Origin: Akkermansia muciniphila
Lineage (GTDB): Bacteria; Verrucomicrobiota; Verrucomicrobiia; Verrucomicrobiales; Akkermansiaceae
Length of the DNA stretch: 64,000 nt
Direction: 5' to 3'
Assembly (NCBI RefSeq): GCF_002884975.1
Contig: NZ_PJKB01000001.1
Location: forward strand, 1-64,000
Shown here: one piece after another, positions 50,929 to 59,723 of the stretch
Layout: every line of letters starts with the position of its first letter
Numbering within the stretch: the stretch's first letter is position 1
Position numbers and translations under genes: made by a program
The notes under the pieces: generated by a model
The model's input: the letters and a program-made list of their open reading frames with translations, nothing else
Databases searched by the model: none
What the model was told of the DNA's origin: nothing

Positions 50929-53157
50929 ATGACAGATCAGCCAGAATCCCCGTCTTCTCCAGAGGCTCCCAAATTACGCCGGCGTCTCGTAACGGCAGCC
51001 CCTCCCGCAGCGTCCAAGGTGAAGTTTGCTTCTCCTGCCGCGGAAGGCGTGGAAGTTGCCAAGCCGCGTTTCCTCACTCCTGAATTGCAGGCCAAGCTGG
51101 CCCAGGAGCAAGAAGAAGCCGCGCGCCGTGCCGCGGAGCAGGCGGAAGCGGACAGGATTGCCGCGGAAAAGGCTGCCGCCGAACAGGAAGCCGCCCGCAT
51201 TGCCGCGGAAAAGGAAGCGGCGCGCATGGCCGCGGAGGAGGAGAGAGCCCGGCTTGCTGCGGAACAGGAACAGAAGGAAGCCGCTTCCAAGCCCATGGCG
51301 GACCCCGCGGTGGACGCCCAGATTCAGGATGCCCTCGCTAAAATAGCGGAAGCCCAGAAAGCCCTGGCGGACGCCCAGGCCGCTGCTCTGGCGCAGGCTG
51401 CCGGTGTGGCGCCTGCAGCTGCCCAGGAGCCGGAATCCGCTGTTGCGGAACCAGCCCCGGCCCCCGCTGCATCCACCGTTCCCAAATTGAAAGTTTTGAA
51501 GACCGCTCCGGCTCCTGCCAAGGAGGAGGAAGCGCCAGCCGCTGCCCAGGATGGAAGTTCCGTGCCCCGGCTGAAGGTGCTGAAATCCCCCCTGGGCCCA
51601 GCACCTGTTCCTTCTGCGGCGTCTGCCGCCTCTTCCCAGCCTGTGCCTGCCGCGGCGGCTTCCCCCACCGGCAGCATTCCCGTGCCGGGAACCGGCGGAA
51701 TCCAGCCGCCTGCCGGGGCGGAAACCGCCCGGGAAATGGTTGCCTCCGTAGATAAATCCAAATCCCTGCTGAGGGGTGTGATTTACGGGGTATGCATTCT
51801 GGTGCTTGCCGCCGGCGGCGTGGGGATTTACGCATGGCATACCAATAGCAAGAAAGACCAGGTGGAAGGGGAAAACGCGCGCTTGAACGAGCTCGTGGTG
51901 GAAGGCGGCAAATTGGGCCGCAGCCGCCTTTTTGATTCCAAAAATCTTGGCCGTGTTCCGGACGTGAAAGTCGTGCCGAATGCGGAGGACGCCGCCCTGC
52001 TGCTCTCCAATGTTAGGGGAGTCAAGGGGAACCGGGAAAACTGGCCCGGAGCCGCCCACCTGGTTTCCATCATGGCCCAGATGGATGACAACATCGCCCG
52101 CCAGGTGGTGGAAGACATGAAGAAAAACGTCGGCAAGTACAGCAAGGAAAAATACTCCATGATGGTGACGCTGCTGGCCAAATCCTCCAGCCCCGCCATG
52201 CGTGACATGCTGAAAGACCTGTACGCCTCCATCAGCGAGAGCAAGAACAAGAAGATTCAGGACAAGCAGGCCGTGGTGCTCAAGTACATGCGCTTTGCGA
52301 TGAAGCTGGACGACCTGGACGACATCATGAAGATTCTCCAGCAGAAGGATGCTTCCCAGGACCTGGTTTCCTCCGCCTTCCGCACGGCCCGCTACCTGAT
52401 TGACGAAGCTCCCCCCGCCAAGCGTACGGCCCTGTCTTCCAAGCTGCTGCAGTACCAGAAGGACATGCCGGAGGAAAACGTCAAGATCCTCTACAAGCTG
52501 CTGGCCCGCACGGGTGATCCCAAGGTGCTGGACATGATGGAAAAGAGCTACAAGGAAGACCCCAAGAAGGCCCTGGCCATCGTCACCGCCTGGGGGGACT
52601 GGAATACGGATGACGCCGTTCCGTACCTGTTCAAGGCCTGGAAGGATGAATCCCTGCATGAACGCGTGCGCACCCAGGCCCATGATTCCATTCTCCGCGT
52701 GCTTTCCGTGGACCGTGACCGGGATGACAACGCCACCCTCAAGCTGTTTGAACCCCTCATTGCGGATGCCAAGACGAGCGAACGCCGCCAGTTCCTGGTT
52801 TCCGCCTTCAAGCGGCTGAGCAACCGTCCTTATGTGATCCGCCTGCTGGGCCGCATCAAGCAGACGGCGGAAGACCACAGGAATGAGGTGGAACCCAAGT
52901 TCCAGGCCGCGGAAGAAGCCCTGTTCAAGGCGGAAGACAAGTTCAAGGCCAACCCGAACGATGCCGCCGCCAAGGCTGATTATGAAGCCAAGGAAAAGGT
53001 TTACAATGAACTTGCCAGTGAGAAGACTGGTGAAGACAAGGTGATTACGGCAGTAGAAAAAGCCCTGGAAAAGGTTAAAAAGACGCCTGTTCCCACCAAG
53101 AAGGCCGCCTCTGACGACAGGGAGGATGACGAGTCTTCCGTCATCAAGACCATTTAA
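50929..53157 (+). CDS. TolA-like coiled-coil membrane protein with HEAT-like C-terminal region
   Basis: A 742-residue protein of unrecognised family. Residues about 50-155 are a long Ala/Glu/Arg coiled coil. Residues 155-275 are Ala/Pro-rich with two copies of VP[KR]LKVLK (184-191, 212-219). A single membrane helix follows (about 282-303, GVIYGVCILVLAAGGVGIYA), then a helical-repeat region (about 320-665) like HEAT repeats, and a charged C-terminal helix. With no signal peptide, the N-terminal half is cytoplasmic and the repeats periplasmic. The ATG at 50929 is chosen; a longer in-frame start adds 21 residues without resemblance. A strong terminator follows. Confidence 0.8.
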   Translation: MTDQPESPSSPEAPKLRRRLVTAAPPAASKVKFASPAAEGVEVAKPRFLTPELQAKLAQEQEEAARRAAEQAEADRIAAEKAAAEQEAARIAAEKEAARMAAEEERARLAAEQEQKEAASKPMADPAVDAQIQDALAKIAEAQKALADAQAAALAQAAGVAPAAAQEPESAVAEPAPAPAASTVPKLKVLKTAPAPAKEEEAPAAAQDGSSVPRLKVLKSPLGPAPVPSAASAASSQPVPAAAASPTGSIPVPGTGGIQPPAGAETAREMVASVDKSKSLLRGVIYGVCILVLAAGGVGIYAWHTNSKKDQVEGENARLNELVVEGGKLGRSRLFDSKNLGRVPDVKVVPNAEDAALLLSNVRGVKGNRENWPGAAHLVSIMAQMDDNIARQVVEDMKKNVGKYSKEKYSMMVTLLAKSSSPAMRDMLKDLYASISESKNKKIQDKQAVVLKYMRFAMKLDDLDDIMKILQQKDASQDLVSSAFRTARYLIDEAPPAKRTALSSKLLQYQKDMPEENVKILYKLLARTGDPKVLDMMEKSYKEDPKKALAIVTAWGDWNTDDAVPYLFKAWKDESLHERVRTQAHDSILRVLSVDRDRDDNATLKLFEPLIADAKTSERRQFLVSAFKRLSNRPYVIRLLGRIKQTAEDHRNEVEPKFQAAEEALFKAEDKFKANPNDAAAKADYEAKEKVYNELASEKTGEDKVITAVEKALEKVKKTPVPTKKAASDDREDDESSVIKTI

Positions 53158-53180
53158 TTGGTTTTACCAACCGTATCCGG

Positions 53181-53212
53181 AAACCGGAGGGAGGCATCCC
53201 TCCGGTTTTTTT
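53181..53212 (+). terminator. Rho-independent terminator
   Basis: AAACCGGAGGGA (53181-53192) pairs with TCCCTCCGGTTT (53197-53208) around GGCA, ending in a run of seven T. It lies 24 bases after the stop codon at 53157. Confidence 0.92.
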
Positions 53213-53407
53213 GTGGAAGAAGCCATGAAGAATCGCCAGGCCCTTGCGGCAGCTGAAAAGAAACCGGGCATGATCCGGGCTTGGTTGGCGGGAAGCGGAG
53301 CTTGAAGCCCGCAGGGCGGGCGAATCTGGAAGAGGAGGGAATCAAGCCTCCGCTTCCGGTTGGCGGCGGGATGACTTGCCGGGGTATGCGGTATTTTCCG
53401 GTCTCTT

Positions 53408-54658
53408 CTACAGCAGCGATCCCGCCTGGTACACCAGCGTAGCCGTCAGAAAGCCCAGCAGCGTCAGCCCCGCAAATTGAGCCAGCGCGAACCACCAGGT
53501 GCCAGCCTCCCGTTTGGCGACGGTGACGGTGCCGATGCAGGGCAGGGCGATAAGGCAGAATATCATGATGCTGATGCCTTGCAGAGGGGTATAGCTGGCC
53601 TTGAGACGGGCATTCAGCGTCTGCTGGGCCGCGGGGCCGGAGTCCCCGTCCTGCACGGCAAAGAGGATGCCCATCTGGGTGACGAAGATTTCCTTGGCGG
53701 CAAAAGCGCCCAGCAGCGCGGAATTGATTTTCCAGTCAAAGCCGGCCACTTGCGTGACAGGTTCCATCCAGTGGCCTATCTGCCCGGCGTAGGAATGCTC
53801 CATGGCCGCGGCGGCAGTCGGCGCGGCGCCTTCCTCCGGCTTGGGGTAGGTATTCAGGAACCACAGGATGATGGAGGCGCCCAGGATGAAGGTTCCCGCC
53901 TTCCGGACGTACATGAAGGCCCGGGACCACATCAGAAGGCCCACCTTGCGCAGGGAGGGGAGGCGCAGGCGTTTCATGTGGTGGAGGGAGTCCCTCTGCA
54001 CGGTCTTGAAGAACGTGTTTTTCAGGAGCCGGGCGCAGCAGAGGGCCAGCATGACGCCGCTGGCGTAAATGCCGAACAGCACGGTAGCCTGCAAGCGGGA
54101 GGGAAACAGGGCGGAGACGAACATCATGTAGATGGGCAGGCGCCCTGCGCAACTCATCATGGGCAGTACGGCGATGGTGACCAGCCGGTCATTGCGCGCG
54201 CCAATCCTCCGGGTGGACAGGATGGCGGGAACCGAGCAGCCGAAGCCGAGCAGGAGGGGGGCAAAGCTGCTGCCGTTCAGCCCCATGATTTTCATGATGC
54301 GGCTCATGAGGCGGGAGACGCGCATCATGTACCCGCTGTTTTCCAGCACGGTGATGGCCCCGAAGAGCAGCACCACGTTCGGCAGGAAGGCCAGGACGCC
54401 CCCTACGCCGCCCACCACGCCTTCACCCAGCAGGGATTGCAGGCGGGGCCACGGTTCCAGCATGTGGCTGGCCCAGACGCTGAACATCTGCGTGCCCGTC
54501 TGGATCAGTTTGACCAGGGGATCCCCGATGGCAAAGCTCAGGAAAAAGATGACGTAAACAATGCACAGGAAGATAAGGGACCCCCATATCCTGTGCATCA
54601 GGACGGCGTCCAGCCTGGCTCTCCACCTGTTTTCCTGCGCCTCTGCCTCCCGTTCCAT
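53408..54658 (-). CDS. FeoB-like membrane domain without GTPase domain
   Basis: A 416-residue polytopic protein matching the membrane part of ferrous iron transporter FeoB: RLDAVLMHRIWGSLIFL at the start, the gate motifs GCSVPAILSTR (140-150) and MMSCAGRLPIY (167-177), and AAKEIFVTQMGIL. The family has an about 270-residue N-terminal G domain plus a helical domain; here the protein begins only about 13 residues before the first conserved membrane block. No G domain is encoded upstream, where a zinc-ribbon gene lies, nor in another frame. It may be half of a split FeoB or a G-independent transporter. Fe2+ as substrate is inferred. Confidence 0.85.
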   Translation of the reverse strand: MEREAEAQENRWRARLDAVLMHRIWGSLIFLCIVYVIFFLSFAIGDPLVKLIQTGTQMFSVWASHMLEPWPRLQSLLGEGVVGGVGGVLAFLPNVVLLFGAITVLENSGYMMRVSRLMSRIMKIMGLNGSSFAPLLLGFGCSVPAILSTRRIGARNDRLVTIAVLPMMSCAGRLPIYMMFVSALFPSRLQATVLFGIYASGVMLALCCARLLKNTFFKTVQRDSLHHMKRLRLPSLRKVGLLMWSRAFMYVRKAGTFILGASIILWFLNTYPKPEEGAAPTAAAAMEHSYAGQIGHWMEPVTQVAGFDWKINSALLGAFAAKEIFVTQMGILFAVQDGDSGPAAQQTLNARLKASYTPLQGISIMIFCLIALPCIGTVTVAKREAGTWWFALAQFAGLTLLGFLTATLVYQAGSLL

Positions 54659-54794
54659 AAGTTACGGAGCATAAATTAGACCCTGCTAATTTGACAGGCA
54701 AGCTTAAAAATCACGGCTGTGCGGGAAGGGTTTTCTGGATGCCCCCGGTTCCTTTCCGGAGTTGCTCCAATAGCCTCCGGAAGTCCGGCTTCCG

Positions 54795-55283
54795 CTAGCG
54801 GCGCATGGCCGCAAGCCCCTGAATGAAAAGGATGGCCGCCGTGCAGCCGAAGATCATGGACGGCAGCCACTGGAGCATGTACAGCGGGTCCGTGGAGTCG
54901 TTCCCGTAGGAGGGGAAGATGAAGGCCAGGATTATTGCAACCAGGGCCAGTCCCCACGCCAGCCAGGATACGGCGGGAACGGTGCCGCCGGTTTCCGTGG
55001 TTATGGGATGCCTGAGGATTTCTTCCATGGGACCGCGGGCATCGGCGTCCCGCCCGGAAGAAGCAGGCTGCTTTCTTTTAACGGGAGGGAGGGACGGCGT
55101 TTTCTTCATGCCGTTTTCCTCATTCTGCCCGGAGGGGGAAGAGGGGGCTTCCCCGAAGGGAAGCCCCGTTTTAACGTGAATCAGAACGCCGCACGACGTG
55201 CAGCGCATGCCGGCTTTTGCATCCAGTTCAGCCGGGTAGGTGTACCCGTGCCCGCACTGGGAGCATGTGGCGGATTCTCTCAT
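54795..55283 (-). CDS. Zinc-ribbon membrane protein
   Basis: A 162-residue protein with an N-terminal zinc ribbon (Cys7, Cys10, Cys28, Cys31 in CSQCGHGY and CTSCGVL), a polar linker with Pro/Ser/Lys, and two membrane helices near the C-terminus (about 104-125 and 135-158). Similar zinc-ribbon/two-helix proteins are common in Verrucomicrobia and Planctomycetes without known function. It lies 22 bases downstream of... the sulfatase stop is at 55306, so it follows the sulfatase gene closely on the same strand, and precedes the FeoB-like gene by about 136 bases. Confidence 0.75.
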   Translation of the reverse strand: MRESATCSQCGHGYTYPAELDAKAGMRCTSCGVLIHVKTGLPFGEAPSSPSGQNEENGMKKTPSLPPVKRKQPASSGRDADARGPMEEILRHPITTETGGTVPAVSWLAWGLALVAIILAFIFPSYGNDSTDPLYMLQWLPSMIFGCTAAILFIQGLAAMRR

Positions 55284-55305
55284 GATTCAGGTTGACTGGC
55301 TGTTG

Positions 55306-56886
55306 TTAGTCGTCCAGGGGAAGCAGGTCCACCAGGTCCGCCTTGGTTTCCGGCCTTTGGCGGATTTCCTGGAGCTTGGCCTTCATTTGTTCGCAGACGT
55401 CCGGATGCTGGGCGGCCACGTTGTTGAGTTCCTTGGGGTCCTTTTCCAGATCAAACAGGCTGCCGCCTTCCGGTGACTTGCTCATCTTGGCGGAGGCGCC
55501 GTTGATCCCGTCGCGGATAGCTACGCCGGCGGGAATGAACTTCCACTTGCCGTGGCGGATGGCCAGAGCCTTGCCGGTGCTGTTGATGACGTGGTAGTCA
55601 CGTCCCTTGGCGGATTTGCCCAGGAGGGCGGCCATCACGTTTTCAGAGTCGCGGAAGGAGTTGGCCTTGCCGGGTTCCAGCAGCTGTTCCAGGGAGGCTC
55701 CCAGGTCCATCTGGTTGAACAGGGCCTTGCTGGTGGCTCCGGGTTTGACCACTCCGGGCCATTTGACGATGAACGGAATGCGGGAGCCGCCTTCCAGAAT
55801 GCTGTACTTGCCGGCTCGGAAGGGGCCTGCCGGGGAGTGGGTGGCGTTGTCCCGGACGGCAAAATCCTTGTAGCCGTCGTCAAGCACGGGGCCGTTGTCG
55901 CTGGAGAAGATCACCAGGGTGTCTTTTTCCAGGCCGGCTTTTTGCAGGGCTTCCGTGATGCGGCGCACGCATTCGTCCAGCTCCACGGTCACGTCGCCGC
56001 GCACGCCGTGCTGGCTCTTGCCCACAAAGCGTTTTTCCGGGCAGCGCGGCACATGGATGTCATGCGTGGCGAACATCAGGAAGAACGGTTCCTTGGCCTT
56101 GGCGCTCTTCTGGATGTATTCAATGGCCTTTTCCGTGATGACATCCGCGTTTTCCTCATCCTTCCACAGGGCGCTCTTGCCGCCCTTCATGAAGCCGATG
56201 CGACCGATGCCGTTGATGACGGCCTGGTTGTGGCCGTGGCTCCACATGAGCTTGAGCAGGTCCTTGTTGTCCTTGCCGTTGGGCAGTCCGGGGAAGTTGT
56301 GCTGGTAGGACACTTCAATGGGGTCGTTCGGGTCCAGATTGCGGACATTGCCGTTTTCCAGAATCACGCAGGGAACGCGGTCTCCCGTAGCGGCAAAGAT
56401 GAAGCTTTCATCAAAGCCGATTTCGTTCGGGCTGGGCGCGATGTGCTTGTTCCAGTCAATCTTCTTTCCCTTTTCCCCCAGGCCCAGGTGCCACTTGCCC
56501 ACCATGTAGGTCTTGTAGCCGTGGGATTGGAGCATCTTGGGCAGGGTGGGCTTCTTGGTGTCGATAATCAGGGCGGCGTCCCCCGGCAAAATGCCTGTGC
56601 CTTCCTTGCGCCACGGATATTCCCCGGTGAACAGGGCATAGCGGGAGGGGGTGCAGACGGAGGTGGTGGAATACGCGTCCGTAAAGCGGACGCCCTGCTT
56701 GGCGAGCTTGTCAATGGAAGGGGTGGGAATCCCCTTGGCTCCATAACAGCCTACGTCCCCGTAGCCGAGGTCGTCAGCGTAAATCATGACGATGGCTTTG
56801 GGCGGCTTGACCTTGGGCGTAGTGGCGGCCGGGCAGGCCGCTGCCGCCGCCAGGGCCAGCATCAGGTGTAATGCGGTTTTATTCAT
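55306..56886 (-). CDS. Exported cysteine-type sulfatase
   Basis: A 526-residue sulfatase with a signal peptide (MNKTALHLMLALAAAAACPA). The formylglycine site is Cys78-Thr-Pro-Ser-Arg (SVCTPSRYALFTGEYPWR), which needs maturation by an anaerobic sulfatase-maturating enzyme encoded elsewhere. Metal-binding DDLGYGD (38-44) and SSDNGPV, and KWHLG, complete the active site. It probably removes sulfate from glycans such as mucin O-glycans; aryl or glycosaminoglycan substrates are possible. The zinc-ribbon gene follows 22 bases downstream. Confidence 0.92.
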   Translation of the reverse strand: MNKTALHLMLALAAAAACPAATTPKVKPPKAIVMIYADDLGYGDVGCYGAKGIPTPSIDKLAKQGVRFTDAYSTTSVCTPSRYALFTGEYPWRKEGTGILPGDAALIIDTKKPTLPKMLQSHGYKTYMVGKWHLGLGEKGKKIDWNKHIAPSPNEIGFDESFIFAATGDRVPCVILENGNVRNLDPNDPIEVSYQHNFPGLPNGKDNKDLLKLMWSHGHNQAVINGIGRIGFMKGGKSALWKDEENADVITEKAIEYIQKSAKAKEPFFLMFATHDIHVPRCPEKRFVGKSQHGVRGDVTVELDECVRRITEALQKAGLEKDTLVIFSSDNGPVLDDGYKDFAVRDNATHSPAGPFRAGKYSILEGGSRIPFIVKWPGVVKPGATSKALFNQMDLGASLEQLLEPGKANSFRDSENVMAALLGKSAKGRDYHVINSTGKALAIRHGKWKFIPAGVAIRDGINGASAKMSKSPEGGSLFDLEKDPKELNNVAAQHPDVCEQMKAKLQEIRQRPETKADLVDLLPLDD

Positions 56887-56943
56887 TGTTATCAGGTGTG
56901 TGTATGGTATTTGCTTGAGAAAGTGGTGAATGGGCGCCGTAGT

Positions 56944-58257
56944 TTAGACGGCGGCCGGTTCGTCCGAACCTGGCGGGGGCTGTTCATGAGGTTCGTCCGG
57001 GGGAGGTAGCGGCTCCGTCATGGGGCGCATGCTGGCGTTCTGCCAGATGTACCGCTTGTAGAGCACCTTGATGGCGGCCGTGAGGGGGACGGCCAGCAGG
57101 GCGCCGATCAGGCCGCCCAGAATGAGCGTCCAGATCAGCACGGAAAACATGACCGTAAGCGGGTGCAGCTCCACGGAATCCCCCACGATTTTCGGCTGGA
57201 TGACCCATCCGTCAAACTGGTTGACGGCCAGGAAAATGCCGGAGACGATCAGCACGTGCTGGAAATCCCCCCACGTAAACCAGGCCAGCAGCACCGCGGG
57301 GATGAAGGCGGTGATGATGCCCAGGTACGGCACGATGCCCAGCACGCAGACCGCCGCGCCGATGGTGACGGCGTACGGCAGCCCGAGCAGCTTCAGGCAG
57401 ATGGCGATCAGGATGCCTTCAATGATGCTCACCAGCATCTGGCCGCGGAAGAAGGAAATCAGGTATCCGTTGATTTCCTCCATGGTGTCCACCACGTCCT
57501 TTCTGAATTTGGAGGCCTTCAGGGGCAGGATGCTGGGCCACTTTTCCCTGATCTTGTCTGCCTCCAGCAGGAAGTAGAAGGCAAAGATGGGGGTGATCAG
57601 GATGCTCACCATGATGCCTATGGTGCTGTACAGGGCCCTCCCGCCGGACGTGAGCCAGCTCATCAGCTTGTCCTGGTAAAAAGAGGAATTGATGGTCATG
57701 TACGCCCCCAGCTTTTCCCGGGCCGTCTTGGCGTTTCTCAGGTCATGGAGTTCCGCCACGGAATAATGGCCTGCGTTCAGCTCCCGCAGGCTGGTGCTGT
57801 AAACGCTGTCGATGGTGCGGGAGATGAAGGGGATTTCAATGGTTGAGTCAATCAGCTCGGAGGTTTTGTCCCAGAGCTCCATCCGGTTGTCGATCAATTC
57901 GTCCGTCTGCCGGATCAGGGGGGGCAGGATGGTGGCGCCGAAGCCCACCATGACGGCCAGCGCCGCGAACATGACCGTGACCACGGCCCACGGACGGGAA
58001 AATTTAAGGTGAACCAGCCAGGAGACAATCGGTTCCAGCAGATAGGAGATGACGGCGGCAATCAGGATGGGCAGGAGCACCGGTTCCAGAAATCCCAGGA
58101 CCTCCACCACTTCAAAAATGACGAAGGCCGCAATGCACAGCATCGCCAGGATGGCGACGCCCGTCAGGGCGCACCAGCAGGTTTTTTTCTGGAAGGATGA
58201 AGGAATGCCGCAGGCGTCAGTGCCGTCATTGGTATTCTGCTGCTGTGCGTTGTTCAT
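56944..58257 (-). CDS. AI-2E family transporter (PerM-like)
   Basis: A 437-residue protein with about eight membrane helices and the family block FRGQMLVSIIEGILIAI, GAAVCVLGIVPYLGIITAF, and VNQFDGWVIQPKIVG. The AI-2E family includes autoinducer-2 exporters, Na+/H+ antiporters and proteins of unknown transport. The N-terminal cytoplasmic stretch and Pro-rich C-terminus are ordinary. It lies 35 bases downstream of the aspartic-protease gene and 57 bases upstream of the sulfatase gene on the same strand. Substrate cannot be assigned. Confidence 0.88.
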   Translation of the reverse strand: MNNAQQQNTNDGTDACGIPSSFQKKTCWCALTGVAILAMLCIAAFVIFEVVEVLGFLEPVLLPILIAAVISYLLEPIVSWLVHLKFSRPWAVVTVMFAALAVMVGFGATILPPLIRQTDELIDNRMELWDKTSELIDSTIEIPFISRTIDSVYSTSLRELNAGHYSVAELHDLRNAKTAREKLGAYMTINSSFYQDKLMSWLTSGGRALYSTIGIMVSILITPIFAFYFLLEADKIREKWPSILPLKASKFRKDVVDTMEEINGYLISFFRGQMLVSIIEGILIAICLKLLGLPYAVTIGAAVCVLGIVPYLGIITAFIPAVLLAWFTWGDFQHVLIVSGIFLAVNQFDGWVIQPKIVGDSVELHPLTVMFSVLIWTLILGGLIGALLAVPLTAAIKVLYKRYIWQNASMRPMTEPLPPPDEPHEQPPPGSDEPAAV

Positions 58258-58292
58258 ACCGGTTGTAGAGAGATGGCTGGATGGGCGCGGAT

Positions 58293-59612
58293 TCAGGCGG
58301 CTGGGCCTTTTTCCGGTTGGTCTTCAGGTGCCGGGGCGGATTCTTCCGCGGAACCCGCAGGCTGCGGTTCCCCGGCGCCTTCCCGTCCCTGGTCCTTTTC
58401 CTCCTGCTGCTTGACGTGGTTTTCAAACTCCTTCTCCGTAATAGCCTGGGGCGTGGGGTAATAATCCCCGGCAGGGGGCGCGGCCGGAACTTCCCACTGA
58501 ATACGCACCAGTTTGTTTCTGCGCTGGACCACAACGCTGGCCTGCGCCCCCCGCTGGGTGGTTACATATTCTACGAGATCCGGGTAGGGATTCTTTCTCC
58601 CGTTGATGGAAACGAGCACATCCCCCGTCCGGAGTCCGGCATCCCAGGCGGGCGACCATTCGGCCACATAGGCCTTCATGGGACCGTTTCCGTTGCGGTC
58701 CTGGATGAAGGTTCCGCCCATCAGGTTGAAGGAGGCGGGGGCAGGCATGCGGTGGGTGGTGGAGCTGAAATAGAGGGCGTTCCCCGGCCCGTCCAGCCAG
58801 AACTGGCGTGCGGACAGCGCGCCGTATCCCAGGATGATGTCAATATCATTGGGAATGCCCATCACGTCCGGATTGGCGAAGCTTTCACAAAGCAGGATGT
58901 TTTTCAATTCCAGGGGGCCCAGCTGGAAGGAGCTTACATGCATGCATTCATGAGCGTAAAATCCTCCCGCGGCGGGGCTGTAGCCGGAATAGACGCTGAC
59001 AAACGCGTCCGGATAGGCCTGCTTGATGGCGCTCCAGCGTTTCTTGGAAATATAGACGGCATGGGGCGCTCCCGTATCCAGAATGATGCGGCGCCCGTGC
59101 TTGTCCGCAATCTGCGGGTAGTCGGAACCGGGGATCAGGGCCAGCTTGTGCCAGCTCTTGATTTTGGCGGGAAGCTTGTTGAAAAAACGGTGGGAGCGTT
59201 TGGGATAGTTAATGTTCCATACGTACTTGCGGATGCACTCCCAGCCCAGCAGGCCGTCATAGGGGGCCTGGTCCACCATCACCACATCCTGTTTCCGGGA
59301 GATGGGCTCCCCGTCTTCCTTCAGGGAAATGGGAACATTGGCCGTGCGCATGACGCCCCTCCCGCGCAGGCGTGCGCCTATGGATTCCACCGCCGGGGAG
59401 AAAAGCAGGGAGGTCTGCACGGCGCCCGTGTCCACCCCCATCATCAGCTGCGTTCCGGAGCTCCAGGCCAGGGCCACGGGGGTGCCGTCCAGCGGGTTGG
59501 CCGCGTCAATGGGCGGCGAACTGCTGTCCTGGATGGGCCGGTGCGATACGCAGGAGGCGCACAGCACGGTTGCCAGAAGCAAAATGGAGAAACGGAACAT
59601 AAAGCGTTCCAT
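58293..59612 (-). CDS. Two-lobed aspartic protease-like lipoprotein with PDZ domain
   Basis: A 439-residue exported protein (signal peptide with LCASC, probable lipidated Cys21). Two retropepsin-like halves are visible: MGVDTGAVQTSLL (Asp61) closing with YDGLLGWECI (119-127), and IILDTGAPHAVYI (Asp179) closing with IDIILGYGAL (257-266). Each has DTG plus the hydrophobic-Leu-Gly block of aspartic proteases, so both catalytic Asp may lie in one chain as in pepsins. A PDZ domain (about 305-370, GLRTGDVLVSINGR) and a disordered Pro/Glu tail follow. Bacterial relatives with aspartyl plus PDZ are known; two DTG in one chain is less usual. It is divergent from the serpin-like gene. Confidence 0.78.
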   Translation of the reverse strand: MERFMFRFSILLLATVLCASCVSHRPIQDSSSPPIDAANPLDGTPVALAWSSGTQLMMGVDTGAVQTSLLFSPAVESIGARLRGRGVMRTANVPISLKEDGEPISRKQDVVMVDQAPYDGLLGWECIRKYVWNINYPKRSHRFFNKLPAKIKSWHKLALIPGSDYPQIADKHGRRIILDTGAPHAVYISKKRWSAIKQAYPDAFVSVYSGYSPAAGGFYAHECMHVSSFQLGPLELKNILLCESFANPDVMGIPNDIDIILGYGALSARQFWLDGPGNALYFSSTTHRMPAPASFNLMGGTFIQDRNGNGPMKAYVAEWSPAWDAGLRTGDVLVSINGRKNPYPDLVEYVTTQRGAQASVVVQRRNKLVRIQWEVPAAPPAGDYYPTPQAITEKEFENHVKQQEEKDQGREGAGEPQPAGSAEESAPAPEDQPEKGPAA

Positions 59613-59723
59613 TCATAACAAACAGACCAGACGCTGGCAAGGTTTCCTTGCTGCCTGCGGGGCATTTTGGCGGCATCTGAGGGCAAAACTTGCCACGCAG
59701 GCAGGATTTGATCATGTAGAACC

